Position numbers and translations under genes: made by a program. From positions 1-64,000 of the forward strand of contig NW_003139536.1 in NCBI RefSeq assembly GCF_000003605.2: a stretch of 64,000 bases of DNA, written 5' to 3'. Position 1 is the stretch's first letter; every line of letters begins with the position of its first letter. Below are positions 12,101-25,139 of this stretch, piece after piece. A model generated the notes under the pieces. It searched no databases, had not been told where the DNA came from, and saw nothing but the letters and a program-made list of their open reading frames with translations. Source of the stretch: Saccoglossus kowalevskii. Lineage: Eukaryota > Hemichordata > Enteropneusta > Harrimaniidae.

Positions 12101-14354
12101 TTGTCGCACAGTGATATTGTACAGAAGTGTTCACCTGGCTGCATAATTGTTATACAGTGATATTGTACATAAGTGTGCACCTGGCATCATACTTGTCAAA
12201 CAGTGATATTGTACAGAAGTGTGCACCTGGCATCATACTTTTCACACAGTGATATTGTACAGAAGTGTGCACATGGCATCATACTTGTCACACAGTGATA
12301 TTGTACAGAAGTGTGCACCTGGCATCATACTTGTCATACAGTGATATTGTACATAAGTGTGCACCTGGCTGCATAATTATCACACAGTGATATTGTACAT
12401 AAGTGTGTACCTGGCATCATACTTGTCACACAGTGATATTCTTCATAAGTGTGTACCTGACATCATACTTGTCACACAGTGATATTGTACAGAAGTGTGC
12501 ACCAGGCATCATACTTGTCACACAGTGATATTGTACATAAGTGTGTACCTGGCAACATGCTTGTCATACAGTGATATTGTGCATAAGTGTGCACCTGGCT
12601 GCATAATTATCACACAGTGATATTGTACATAAGTGTGCACCAGGCATCATACTTGTCATACAGTGATATTGTGCATAAGTGTGCACCTGGCTGCATAATT
12701 ATCACACAGTGATATTGTACATAAGTGTGTACCTGGCATCATACTTGTCACACAGTGATATTGTACATAAGTGTGTACCTGGCAACATACTTGTCACACA
12801 GTGATATTGTACAGAAGTGTGCACCTGGCTGCATAATTGTCACACAGTGATATTGTACAGAAGTGTTCACCTGGCTGCATAATTGTCACACAGTGATATT
12901 GTACAGAAGTGTGCACCGGGCATCATACTTGTCACACAGTGATATTGTACATAAGTGTGTACCTGGCAACATGCTTGTCATACAGTGATATTGTGCATAA
13001 GTGTGCACCAGGCATCATACTTGTCACACAGTGATATTGTACAGAAATGTGCACCTGGCATCATACTTGTCACACAGTGATATTGTACAGAAGTGTTCAC
13101 CTGGCTGCATAATTGTCACACAGTGATATTGTATAGAAGTGTGCACCTGGCATCATACTTGTCACACAGTGATATTGTACATGAGTGTGTACCTGGCATC
13201 ATACTTGTCACACAGTGATATTGTACATAAGTGTGTACCTGGCATCATACTTGTCACACAGTGATATTGTACATAAGTGTGTACTTGGCAACATACTTGT
13301 CATACAGTGATATTGTACAGAAGTGTGCACCTGACATCATACTTGTCACACAGTGATATTGTACAGAAGTGTGCACCTGGCATCATGCTTGTCACACAGT
13401 GATATTGTACATGAGTGTGTACCTGGCATCATACTTGTCACACAGTGATATTGTACAGAAGTGTGCACCTGGCATCATACTTGTCATACAGTGATATTGT
13501 ACATAAGTGTGCACCTGGCTGCATAATTATCACACAGTGATATTGTACATAAGTGTGTACCTGGCATCATACTTGTCACACAGTGATATTCTTCATAAGA
13601 GTGTACCTGACATCATATTTGTCACACAGTGATATTGTACAGAAGTGTGCACCAGGCATCATACTTGTCACACAGTGATATTGTACATAAGTGTGTACCT
13701 GGCAACATAATTGTCACACAGTGATATTATACAAAAGTGTGCACCAGGCATCATACTTGTCACACAGTGATATTGTACAGAAATGTGCACCTGGCATCAT
13801 ACTTGTCACACAGTGATATTGTACAGAAGTGTTCACCTGGCTGCATAATTGTCACACAGTGACATTGTACAGAAGTGTGCACCTGGCTGCATAATTATCA
13901 CACAGTGATATTGTACATAAGTGTGTACCTGGCATCATACTTGTCACACAGTGATATTGTACATAAGTGTGTACCTGGCAACATAATTGTCACACAGTGA
14001 TATTATACAGAAGTGTGCACCAGGCATCATACTTGTCACACAGTGATATTGTACAGAAATGTGTACCTGGCATCGTACTTGTCACACAGTGATATTGTAC
14101 ATAAGTGTGTACCTGGCAACATACTTGTCACACAGTGATATTGTACAGAAGTGTGCACCTGGCTGCATAATTGTCACACAGTGATATTGTACATAAGTGT
14201 GTACCTGGCATCATACTTGTCACACAGTGATATTGTACATAAGTGTGTACCAGGCATCATACTTGTCACACAGTGATATTGTACAGAAGTGTTCACCTGG
14301 CTGCATAATTGTTACACAGTGATATTGTACATAAGTGTGCACCTGGCATCATAC
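12100..14354 (+). repeat. Higher-order block of 49 units (2,254 bp), first copy
   Basis: TTGTCGCACAG at 12101 and 14355, and the CTTCATAAG unit at 12441 and 14695, are both exactly 2,254 bp = 49 x 46 apart; TTGTTACACAG at 12055 and 14309 agrees. Inside the block the CTTCATAAG unit recurs after 25 units (12441 to 13591), so a smaller duplication is nested within it. Confidence 0.88.
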
Positions 14355-16600
14355 TTGTCGCACAGTGATATTGTACAGAAGTGTTCACCTGGCTGCATAA
14401 TTGTTATACAGTGATATTGTACATAAGTGTGCACCTGGCATCATACTTGTCAAACAGTGATATTGTACAGAAGTGTGCACCTGGCATCATACTTTTCACA
14501 CAGTGATATTGTACAGAAGTGTGCACATGGCATCATACTTGTCACACAGTGATATTGTACAGAAGTGTGCACCTGGCATCATACTTGTCATACAGTGATA
14601 TTGTACATAAGTGTGCACCTGGCTGCATAATTATCACACAGTGATATTGTACATAAGTGTGTACCTGGCATCATACTTGTCACACAGTGATATTCTTCAT
14701 AAGTGTGTACCTGACATCATACTTGTCACACAGTGATATTGTACAGAAGTGTGCACCAGGCATCATACTTGTCACACAGTGATATTGTACATAAGTGTGT
14801 ACCTGGCAACATGCTTGTCATACAGTGATATTGTGCATAAGTGTGCACCTGGCTGCATAATTATCACACAGTGATATTGTACATAAGTGTGCACCAGGCA
14901 TCATACTTGTCATACAGTGATATTGTGCATAAGTGTGCACCTGGCTGCATAATTATCACACAGTGATATTGTACATAAGTGTGTACCTGGCATCATACTT
15001 GTCACACAGTGATATTGTACATAAGTGTGTACCTGGCAACATACTTGTCACACAGTGATATTGTACAGAAGTGTGCACCTGGCTGCATAATTGTCACACA
15101 GTGATATTGTACAGAAGTGTTCACCTGGCTGCATAATTGTCACACAGTGATATTGTACAGAAGTGTGCACCTGGCTGCATAATTATCACACAGTGATATT
15201 GTACAGAAGTGTGTACCTGGCATCATACTTGTCACACAGTGATATTGTACATAAGTGTGTACCTGGCTGCATTATTGTCACACAGTGATATTGTACAGAA
15301 GTGTGCACCTGACATCATACTTGTCACACAGTGATGTTGTACAGAAGTGTGCACCAGGCATCATACTTGTCACACAGTGATATTGTACATAAGTGTGTAC
15401 CTGGCAACATGCTTGTCATACAGTGATATTGTGCATAAGTGTGCACCTGGCTGCATAATTATCACACAGTGATATTGTACATAAGTGTGTACCTGGCATC
15501 ATACTTGTCACACAGTGATATTGTACATAACTGTGCACCTGGATGCATAATTATCACACAGTGATATTGTACAGAAGTGTGTACCTGGCATCATACTTGT
15601 CACACAGTGATATTGTACATAAGTGTGTACCTGGCAACATACCTGTCACACAGTGATATTGTACAGAAGTGTGCACCTGGCTGCATAATTGTCACACAGT
15701 GATATTGTACAGAAGTGTTCACCTGGCTGCATAATTGTCACACAGTGATATTGTACAGAAGTGTGCACCGGGCATCATACTTGTCACACAGTGATATTGT
15801 ACATAAGTGTGTACCTGGCAACATTCTTGTCATACAGTGATATTGTGCATAAGTGTGCACCAGGCATCATACTTGTCACACAGTGATATGTACAGAAATG
15901 TGCACCTGGCATCATACTTGTCACACAGTGATATTGTACAGAAAGTGTTCACCTGGGCTGCATAATTGTCACACAGTGATATTGTATAGAAGTGTGCACC
16001 TGGCATCATACTTGTCACACAGTGATATTGTACATGAGTGTGTACCTGGCATCATACTTTGTCACACAGTGATATTGTACATAAGTGTGTACCTGGCATC
16101 ATACTTGTCACACAGTGATATTGTACATAAGTGTGTACTTGGCAACATACTTGTCATACAGTGATATTGTACAGAAGTGTGCACCTGACATCATACTTGT
16201 CACACAGTGATATTGTACAGAAGTGTGCACCTGGCATCATGCTTGTCACACAGTGATATTGTACATGAGTGTGTACCTGGCATCATACTTGTCACACAGT
16301 GATATTGTACAGAAGTGTGCACCTGGCATCATACTTGTCATACAGTGATATTGTACATAAGTGTGCACCTGGCTGCATAATTATCACACAGTGATATTGT
16401 ACATAAGTGTGTACCTGGCATCATACTTGTCACACAGTGATATTCTTCATAAGAGTGTACCTGACATCATATTTGTCACACAGTGATATTGTACAGAAGT
16501 GTGCACCAGGCATCATACTTGTCACACAGTGATATTGTACATAAGTGTGTACCTGGCAACATGCTTGTCATACAGTGATATTGTGCATAAGTGTGCACCT
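14355..16600 (+). repeat. Higher-order block of 49 units, second copy, with 62-unit relationships
   Basis: This repeats the preceding block for at least the first 500 bp. Further on, the GTGCACCGGG unit at 15763 pairs with 12911 (62 units exactly) and CTTCATAAGAG at 16445 pairs with 13591 (62 units + 2 bp). The extra 2 bp equals the net indels at 15.89-16.06 kb. The order of variants is therefore shared, and the indels came after the duplication. Confidence 0.85.
15885..16065 (+). other. Indel patch inside a duplicated block
   Basis: One missing T (GATATGTAC, about 15889) and three extra bases (GAAAGTG about 15943, CTGGGCTG about 15954, ACTTTGTC about 16059) lie within four units. The sister blocks at about 13.03-13.2 kb and 17.03-17.2 kb have none of these. 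All sit at short homopolymers, the usual place for long-read consensus errors. Confidence 0.75.
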
Positions 16601-19585
16601 GGCTGCATAATTATCACACAGTGATATTGTACATAAGTGTGCACCAGGCATCATACTTGTCATACAGTGATATTGTGCATAAGTGTGCACCTGGCTGCAT
16701 AATTATCACACAGTGATATTGTACATAAGTGTGTACCTGGCATCATACTTGTCACACAGTGATATTGTACATAAGTGTGTACCTGGCAACATACTTGTCA
16801 CACAGTGATATTGTACAGAAGTGTGCACCTGGCTGCATAATTGTCACACAGTGATATTGTACAGAAGTGTTCACCTGGCTGCATAATTGTCACACAGTGA
16901 TATTGTACAGAAGTGTGCACCGGGCATCATACTTGTCACACAGTGATATTGTACATAAGTGTGTACCTGGCAACATGCTTGTCATACAGTGATATTGTGC
17001 ATAAGTGTGCACCAGGCATCATACTTGTCACACAGTGATATTGTACAGAAATGTGCACCTGGCATCATACTTGTCACACAGTGATATTGTACAGAAGTGT
17101 TCACCTGGCTGCATAATTGTCACACAGTGATATTGTACAGAAGTGTGCACCTGGCATCATACTTGTCACACAGTGATATTGTACATGAGTGTGTACCTGG
17201 CATCGTACTTGTCACACAGTGATATTGTACATAAGTGTGTACCTGGCATCATACTTGTCACACAGTGATATTGTACATAAGTGTGTACTTGGCAACATAC
17301 ATGTCACACAGTGATATTGTTCAGAAGTGTGCACCTGACATCATACTTGTCACACAGTGATATTGTACAGAAGTGTGCACCTGGCATCATGCTTGTCACA
17401 CAGTGATATTGTACATGAGTGTGTACCTGGCATCATACTTGTCACACAGTGATATTGTACATAAGTGTGTACCTGGCAACATACTTGTCACACAGTGATA
17501 TTGTACATAAGTGTGCACCTGGCATCATACTTGTCACACAGTGATATTGTACATAAGTGTGTACCTGGCAACATACTTGTCATACAGTGATATTGTACAT
17601 AAGTGTGTACCTGGCATCATACTTGTCACACAGTGATATTGTACATAAGTGTGTACTTGGCAACATACTTGTCACACAGTGATATTGTACAGAAGTGTGC
17701 ACCTGGCTGCATAATTGTCACACAGTGATATTGTACAGAAGTGTTCACCTGGCTGCATAATTGTCACACAGTGACATTGTACAGAAGTGTGCACCTGGCA
17801 TCATACTTGTCACACAGTGATATTGTACATAAGTGTGCACCTGGCTGCATAATTATCACACAGTGATATTGTACAGAAGTGTGTACCTGGCATCATACTT
17901 GTCACACAGTGATATTGTACATAAGTGTGTACCTGGCTGCATTATTGTCACACAGTGATATTGTACAGAAGTGTTCACCTGGCTGCATAATTGTCACACA
18001 GTGATATTGTACAGAAGTGTGCACCTGACATCATACTTGTCACACAGTGATGTTGTACAGAAGTGTGCACCAGGCATCATACTTGTCACACAGTGATATT
18101 GTACATAAGTGTGTACCTGGCAACATGCTTGTCATACAGTGATATTGTGCATAAGTGTGCACCTGGCTGCATAATTATCACACAGTGATATTGTACATAA
18201 GTGTGTACCTGGCATCATACTTGTCACACAGTGATATTGTACATAACTGTGCACCTGGATGCATAATTATCACACAGTGATATTGTACAGAAGTGTGTAC
18301 CTGGCATCATACTTGTCACACAGTGATATTGTACATAAGTGTGTACCTGGCAACATACCTGTCACACAGTGATATTGTACAGAAGTGTGCACCTGGCTGC
18401 ATAATTGTCACACAGTGATATTGTACAGAAGTGTTCACCTGGCTGCATAATTGTCACATAGTGATATTGTGCATAAGTGTGCACAAGGCATCATACTTGT
18501 CACACAGTGATATTGTACAGAAATGTGCACCTGGCATCATACTTGTCACACAGTGATATTGTACAGAAGTGTTCACCTGGCTGCATAATTGTCACACAGT
18601 GATATTGTACAGAAGTGTGCACCAGGCATCATACTTGTCACACAGTGATATTGTACAGAAGTGTGCACCAGGCATCATACTTGTCACACAGTGATATTGT
18701 ACAGAAGTGTGCACCTGGCTGCATAATTGTCACACAGTGATATTGTACAGAAGTGTGCACCTGGCATCATACTTGTCACACAGTGATATTGTACATGAGT
18801 GTGTACCTGGCATCATACTTGTCACACAGTGATATTGTACATAAGTGTGTACCTGCCAACATACTTGTCATACAGTGATATTGTACATAAGTGTGTACCT
18901 GGCTGCATTATTGTCACACAGTGATATTGTACAGAAGTGTTCACCTGGCTGCATAATTGTCACACAGTGATATTGTACAGAAGTGTGCACCTGACATCAT
19001 ACTTGTCACACAGTGATGTTGTACAGAAGTGTGCACCAGGCATCATACTTGTCACACAGTGATATTGTACATAAGTGTGTACCTGGCAACATGCTTGTCA
19101 TACAGTGATATTGTGCATAAGTGTGCACCTGGCTGCATAATTATCACACAGTGATATTGTACATAAGTGTGTACCTGGCATCATACTTGTCACACAGTGA
19201 TATTGTACATAAGTGTGCACCTGGCTGCATAATTGTCACACAGTGATATTGTACAGAAGTGTGCACCTGGCTGCATAATTGTCACACAGTGATATTGTAC
19301 AGAAATGTTCACCTGGCTGCATAATTGTCACACAGTGATATTGTACAGAAGTGTGCACCTGACATCATACTTGTCACACAGTGATATTGTACAGAAGTGT
19401 GCACCTGGCTGCATAATTGTCACACAGTGATATTGTACAGAAGTGTGCACCTGGCATCATACTTGTCACACAGTGATATTGTACAGAAGTGTGCACCTGG
19501 CATCATACTTGTCACACAGTGATATTGTACATAAGTGGGTACCTGGCAACATACTTGTCACACAGTGATATTGTACATAAGTGTG
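16600..19585 (+). repeat. Array segment with 21-unit duplication (966 bp)
   Basis: The rare GGCTGCATTATTG unit occurs at 17935 and 18901, exactly 966 bp = 21 units apart, and also at 15265 (58 units + 2 bp before 17935). The same unit marks the 23-unit blocks at 48.1-50.2 kb. The AACATGC / GTGCATAAG haplotype is seen for the last time in this part of the window at about 19088. Confidence 0.8.
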
Positions 19586-20230
19586 TACCTGGGCATCATA
19601 CTTTGTCACACAGTGATATTGTACATAAGTGTGTACTTGGCAACATACTTGTCACACAGTGATATTGTACAGAAGTGTGCACCTGGCTGCATAATTGTCA
19701 CACAGTGATATTGTACAGAAGTGTTCACCTGGCTGCATAATTGTCACACAGTGATATTGTACAGAAGTGTGCACCTGACATCATAATTGTCACACAGTGA
19801 TATTATACAGAAGTGTGCACCTGGCATCATACTTGTCACACAGTGATATTGTACAGAAGTGTGCACCTGGCATCATACTTGTCACACCGTGATATTGTAC
19901 ATAAGTGTGTACCTGGCTGCATAATTATCACACAGTGATATTGTACAGAAATGTGTACCTGGCATCATACTTGTCACACCGTGATATTGTACATAAGTGT
20001 GTACCTGGCAACATTCTTGTCATACAGTGATATTGTACAGAAGTGTGCACCTGGCTGCATAATTATCACACAGTGATAATTTGTACATAAGTGTTGTACC
20101 TGGCATCATACTTGTCACAACAGTGATATTGTACATAAGTGTGTACCTTTGCAACATACTTGTCACAACAGTGATATTGTACATAAGTGTGCACCTGGCT
20201 GCATAATTATCACACAGTGATATTTGTACA
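19586..20230 (+). other. Insertion-rich patches (two at 19.59 kb, seven at 20.07-20.23 kb)
   Basis: Extra bases occur in CTGGGCATC and ACTTTGTC (19588-19612), then seven more within about 150 bp: GATAATTTG, GTGTTGTACC, CACAACAG twice, ACCTTTGCAAC and GATATTTGTA. The distance between the paired CAACATTC units at 20007 and 21072 is 23 units + 7 bp, matching the seven insertions. The changes are all insertions and none is found in sister blocks, so I read this as locally poor consensus. Confidence 0.78.
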
Positions 20231-20359
20231 TACGTGTGTACCTGGCATCATACTTGTCACACAGTTATATTGTACATAAGTGTGTACCTGGCAACATACT
20301 TGTCATACAGTGATATTGTACATAAGTGTGCACCTGTCTGCATAATTATCACACAGTGA

Positions 20360-21925
20360 TATTGTACATAAGTGTGTACCTGGCATCATACTTGTCACAC
20401 AGTGATATTGTACAGAAGTGTGCACCTGGCACCATACTTGTCACACAGTGATATTGTACAGAAGTGTTCACCTGGCTGCATAATTGTCACACTGTGATAT
20501 TGTACAGAAGTGTGCACATGGCATCATACTTGTCACACAGTGATATTGTACATGAGTGTGTACCTGGCATCATACTTGTCACACAGTGATATTGTACATA
20601 AGTGTGTACCTTGCAACATACTTGTCACACAGTGATATTGTACATAAGTGTGTACCTGGCATCATACTTGTCACACAGTGATATTGTACATAAGTGTGTA
20701 CTTGGCAACATACTTGTCACACAGTGATATTGTACAGAAGTGTGCACCTGGCTGCATAATTGTCACACAGTGATATTGTACAGAAGTGTTCACCTGGCTG
20801 CATAATTGTCACACAGTGATATTGTACAGAAGTGTGCACCTGACATCATAATTGTCACACAGTGATATTATACAGAAGTGTGCACCTGGCATCATACTTG
20901 TCACACAGTGATATTGTACAGAAGTGTGCACCTGGCATCATACTTGTCACACCGTGATATTGTACATAAGTGTGTACCTGGCTGCATAATTATCACACAG
21001 TGATATTGTACAGAAATGTGTACCTGGCATCATACTTGTCACACCGTGATATTGTACATAAGTGTGTACCTGGCAACATTCTTGTCATACAGTGATATTG
21101 TACAGAAGTGTGCACCTGGCTGCATAATTATCACACAGTGATATTGTACATAAGTGTGTACCTGGCATCATACTTGTCACACAGTGATATTGTACAGAAG
21201 TGTGCACCTGGCACCATACTTGTCACACAGTGATATTGTACAGAAGTGTTCACCTGGCTGCATAATTGTCACACAGTGATATTGTACAGAAGTCTGCACA
21301 TGGCATCATACTTGTCACACAGTGATATTGTACATGAGTGTGTACCTGGCATCATACTTGTCACACAGTGATATTGTACATAAGTGTGTACCTTGCAACA
21401 TACTTGTCACACAGTGATATTGTACATAAGTGTGTACCTGGCATCATAATTGTCACACAGTGATATTGTACATAAGTGTGTACTTGGCAACATACTTGTC
21501 ACACAGTGATATTGTACAGAAGTGTGCACCTGGCTGCATAATTGTCACACAGTGATATTGTACAGAAGTGTTCACCTGGCTGCATAATTGTCACACAGTG
21601 ATATTGTACAGAAGTGTGCACCTGACATCATAATTGTCACACAGTGATATTATACAGAAGTGTGCACCTGGCATCATACTTGTCACACAGTGATATTGTA
21701 CAGAAGTGTGCACCTGGCATCATACTTGTCACACCGTGATATTGTACATAAGTGTGTACCTGGCTGCATAATTATCACACAGTGATATTGTACAGAAATG
21801 TGTACCTGGCATCATACTTGTCACACCGTGATATTGTACATAAGTGTGTACCTGGCAACATTCTTGTCATACAGTGATATTGTACAGAAGTGTGCACCTG
21901 GCTGCATAATTGTCACAGTGATATT
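20360..21925 (+). repeat. Tandem higher-order pair of 17 units (782 bp each)
   Basis: Three rare markers are each 782 bp apart: GGCACCATAC at 20428 and 21210, TTGCAACATAC at 20611 and 21393, and GGCAACATTC at 21072 and 21854. The copies differ only at scattered bases, for example CATCATACTTG against CATCATAATTG near 20660 and 21442. It is among the cleanest local duplications in the window. A 2-bp deletion (GTCACAGTG, about 21911) follows. Confidence 0.88.
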
Positions 21926-22299
21926 GTACAGAAGTGTTCACCTGGCTGCATAATTGTCACACAGTGATATTGTACAGAAGTGTGCACCTGGCATCATACT
22001 TGTCACACAGTGATATTGTACAGAAGTGTGCACCTGGCAACATACTTGTCACACAGTGATATTGTACAGAAGTGTTCACCTGGCTGCATAATTGTCACAC
22101 AGTGATATTGTACTGAAGTGTGCACCTGGCATCATACTTGTCACACAGTGATATTGTACAGAAGTGTGCACCTGGCATCATACTTGTCACACAGTGATAT
22201 TGTACATAAGTGTGTACCTGGCATCATACTTGTCACACAGTGATATTGTACAGAAGTGTGCATCTGGCTGCATAATTGTCATACAGTGATATTGTACAT

Positions 22300-24460
22300 A
22301 AGTGTGTACCTGGCTGCATAATTGTCACACAGTGATATGTACAGAAGTGTGCACCTGGCATCATACTTGTCACACAGTGATATTGTACAGAAGTGTGCAC
22401 CTGGCTGCATAATTGTCACACAGTGATATTGTACATAAGTGTGTACCTGGCATCATACTTGTCACACAGTGATATTGAACAGAAGTGTGCACATGGCATC
22501 ATACTTGTCACACAGTGATATTGTACAGAAGTGTGCACCTGGCTGCATAATTGTCACACACTGATATTGTACAGAAGTGTGCACCTGGCTGCATAATTGT
22601 CACACAGTGATATTGTACATAAGTGTGTACCTGGCATCATACTTGTCACACAGTGATATTGTACAGAAGTGTGCACCTGGCTGCATAATTGTCACACACT
22701 GATATTGTACAGAAGTGTGCACCTGGCTGCATAATTGTCACACAGTGATATTGTACATAAGTGTGTACCTGGCATCATACTTGTCACACACTGATGTTGT
22801 ACAGAAGTGTGCACCTGGCATCATACTTGTCACACAGTGATATTGTACAGAAGTGTGCACCTGGCTGCATAATTGTCACACAGTGATATTGTACATAAGT
22901 ATGTACCTGGCATCATACTTGTCACACAGTGATATTGTACAGAAGTGTGCACATGGCATCATACTTGTCACACACTGATATTGTACAGAAGTGTGCACCT
23001 GGCTGCATAATTGTCACACACTGATATTGTACAGAAGTGTGCACCTGGCTGCATAATTGTCACACAGTGATATTGTACAGAAGTGTGCACCTGGCTGCAT
23101 AATTGTCACACAGTGATATTGTACATAAGTGTGTACCTGGCATCATACTTGTCACACAGTGATATTGTACAGAAGTGTGCACATGGCATCATACTTGTCA
23201 CACACTGATATTGTACAGAAGTGTGCACCTGGCTGCATAATTGTCACACACTGATATTGTACAGAAGTGTGCACCTGGCTGCATAATTGTCACACAGTGA
23301 TATTGTACAGAAGTGTGCACCTGGCTGCATAATTGTCACACAGTGATATTGTACATAAGTGTGTACCTGGCATCATACTTGTCACACAGTGATATTGTAC
23401 AGAAGTGTGCACATGGCATCATACTTATCAAACAGTGATATTGTACAGAAGTGTGCACCTGGCATCATACTTGTCACACAGTGATATTGTACAGAAGTGT
23501 GCACATGGCATCATACTTGTCACACAGTGATATTGTACAGAAGTGTGCACCTGGCATCATACTTGTCACACAGTGATATTGTACATAAGTGTGTACCTGG
23601 CATCATACTTGTCACACAGTGATATTGTACATAAGTGTGCACCTGGCATCATACTTGTCGCACAGTGATATTGTACAGAAGTGTGCACCTGGCTGCATAA
23701 TTGTCACACAGTGATATTGTACATAAGTGTGTACCTGGCATCATACTTGTCGCACAGTGATATTGTACAGAAGTGTGCACCTGGCATCATACTTGTCGCA
23801 CAGTGATATTGTGCATAAGTGTGCACCTGGCATCATACTTGTCACACAGTGATATTGTACAGAAGTGTGCACCTGGCATCATACTTGTCACACAGTGATA
23901 TTGTACATAAGTGTGTACCTGGCATCATACTTGTCACACAGTGATATTGTACAGAAGTGTGCACCTGGCTGCATAATTGTCACACAGTGATATTGTACAG
24001 AAGTGTGTACCTGGCATCATACATGTCACACAGTGATATTGTACAGAAATGTGCACCTGGCATCATACTTGTCACACAGTGATATTGTACAGAAGTGTGC
24101 ACATGGCATCATACTTGTCACACAGTGATATTGTACATAAGTGTGTACCTGGCATCATACTTGTCACACAGTGATATTGTACAGAAGTGTACACCTGGCA
24201 TCATACTTGTCACACAGTGATATTGTACATAAGTGTGTACCTGGCATCATACTTGTCACACAGTGATATTGTACAGAAGTGTGCACCTGGCTGCATAATT
24301 GTCACACAGTGATATTGTACATAAGTGTGTACCTGGCATCATACTTGTCACACAGTGATATTGTACAGAAGTGTGCACCTGGCATCATACTTGTCACACA
24401 GTGATATTGTACATAAGTGTGTACCTGGCAATATACTTGTCATACAGTGATATTGTACAT
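22300..24460 (+). repeat. CACACTGAT-rich segment, long-range copy of 3.4-4.8 kb
   Basis: The rare ACATAAGTATGTACC unit at 22893 matches 3471 at 422 units + 10 bp, and the 10 bp is exactly the net indels I counted between them. TTGTCGCACAG with GTGCATAAG at 23793 matches 4141 (427 units + 10 bp). Because the two anchors give 422 and 427 units, about five units were gained or lost between copies. One T is missing in GATATGTAC at about 22336. Confidence 0.85.
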
Positions 24461-25019
24461 AAGTGTGTACCTGGCAACATACTTGTCACACAGTGATATT
24501 GTACAGAAGTGTGTACCTGGCTGCATAATTGTCACACAGTGATATTGTACAGAAGTGTTCACCTGGCTGCATAATTGTCACACAGTGATATTGTACATAA
24601 GTGTGTACCTGGCTGCATAATTGTCACACAGTGATATTGTACAGAAGTGTTCACCTGGCTGCATAATTGTCACACAGTGATATTGTACAGAAGTGTGCAC
24701 CAGGCATCATACTTGTCACACAGCGATATTGTACAGAAGTGTGCACCTGGCATCATATTTGTCACACAGTGATATTGTACAGAAGTGTGCACCTGACATC
24801 ATACTTGTCACACAGTGATATTGTACAGAAGTGTGCACCTGGCATCATACTTGTCACACAGTGATATTGTACATGAGTGTGTACCTGCCATCATAATTGT
24901 CACTCAGTGATATTGTACAGAAGTGTGTACCTGGCATCATACTTGTCACACAGTGATATTGTACATGAGTGTGTACCCGCCATCATAATTGTCACACAGT
25001 GATATTGTACATAAGTGTG

Positions 25020-25130
25020 TACCGGCCAACATATTGTCACACAGTGATATTGTACAGAAGTGTGCACCTGGCCTGCATATTTGTCACACAGTGATATGTA
25101 CAGAAGTGTTCACCTGGCTGCATAATGTCA
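25020..25130 (+). other. Indel patch
   Basis: Four length changes fall within about 100 bp: a shortened CCAACATATTGTC, an extra C in GGCCTGC, a missing T in GATATGTAC and a missing T in ATAATGTC. The first unit also has a CCGGCC change. Flanking units are normal. Net change is minus 2 bp. Confidence 0.72.
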
Positions 25131-25139
25131 CACAGTGAT

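Noticed and set aside
15853-16164. 103-codon forward reading frame, the longest in the window
   Set aside because: It is kept open by the clustered single-base indels at 15.89-16.06 kb. The peptide is the satellite read in three frames (CHTVILYRSV, SYLSHSDIVQK, CAPGCIIVTQ types). Sister blocks without the indels do not have it.
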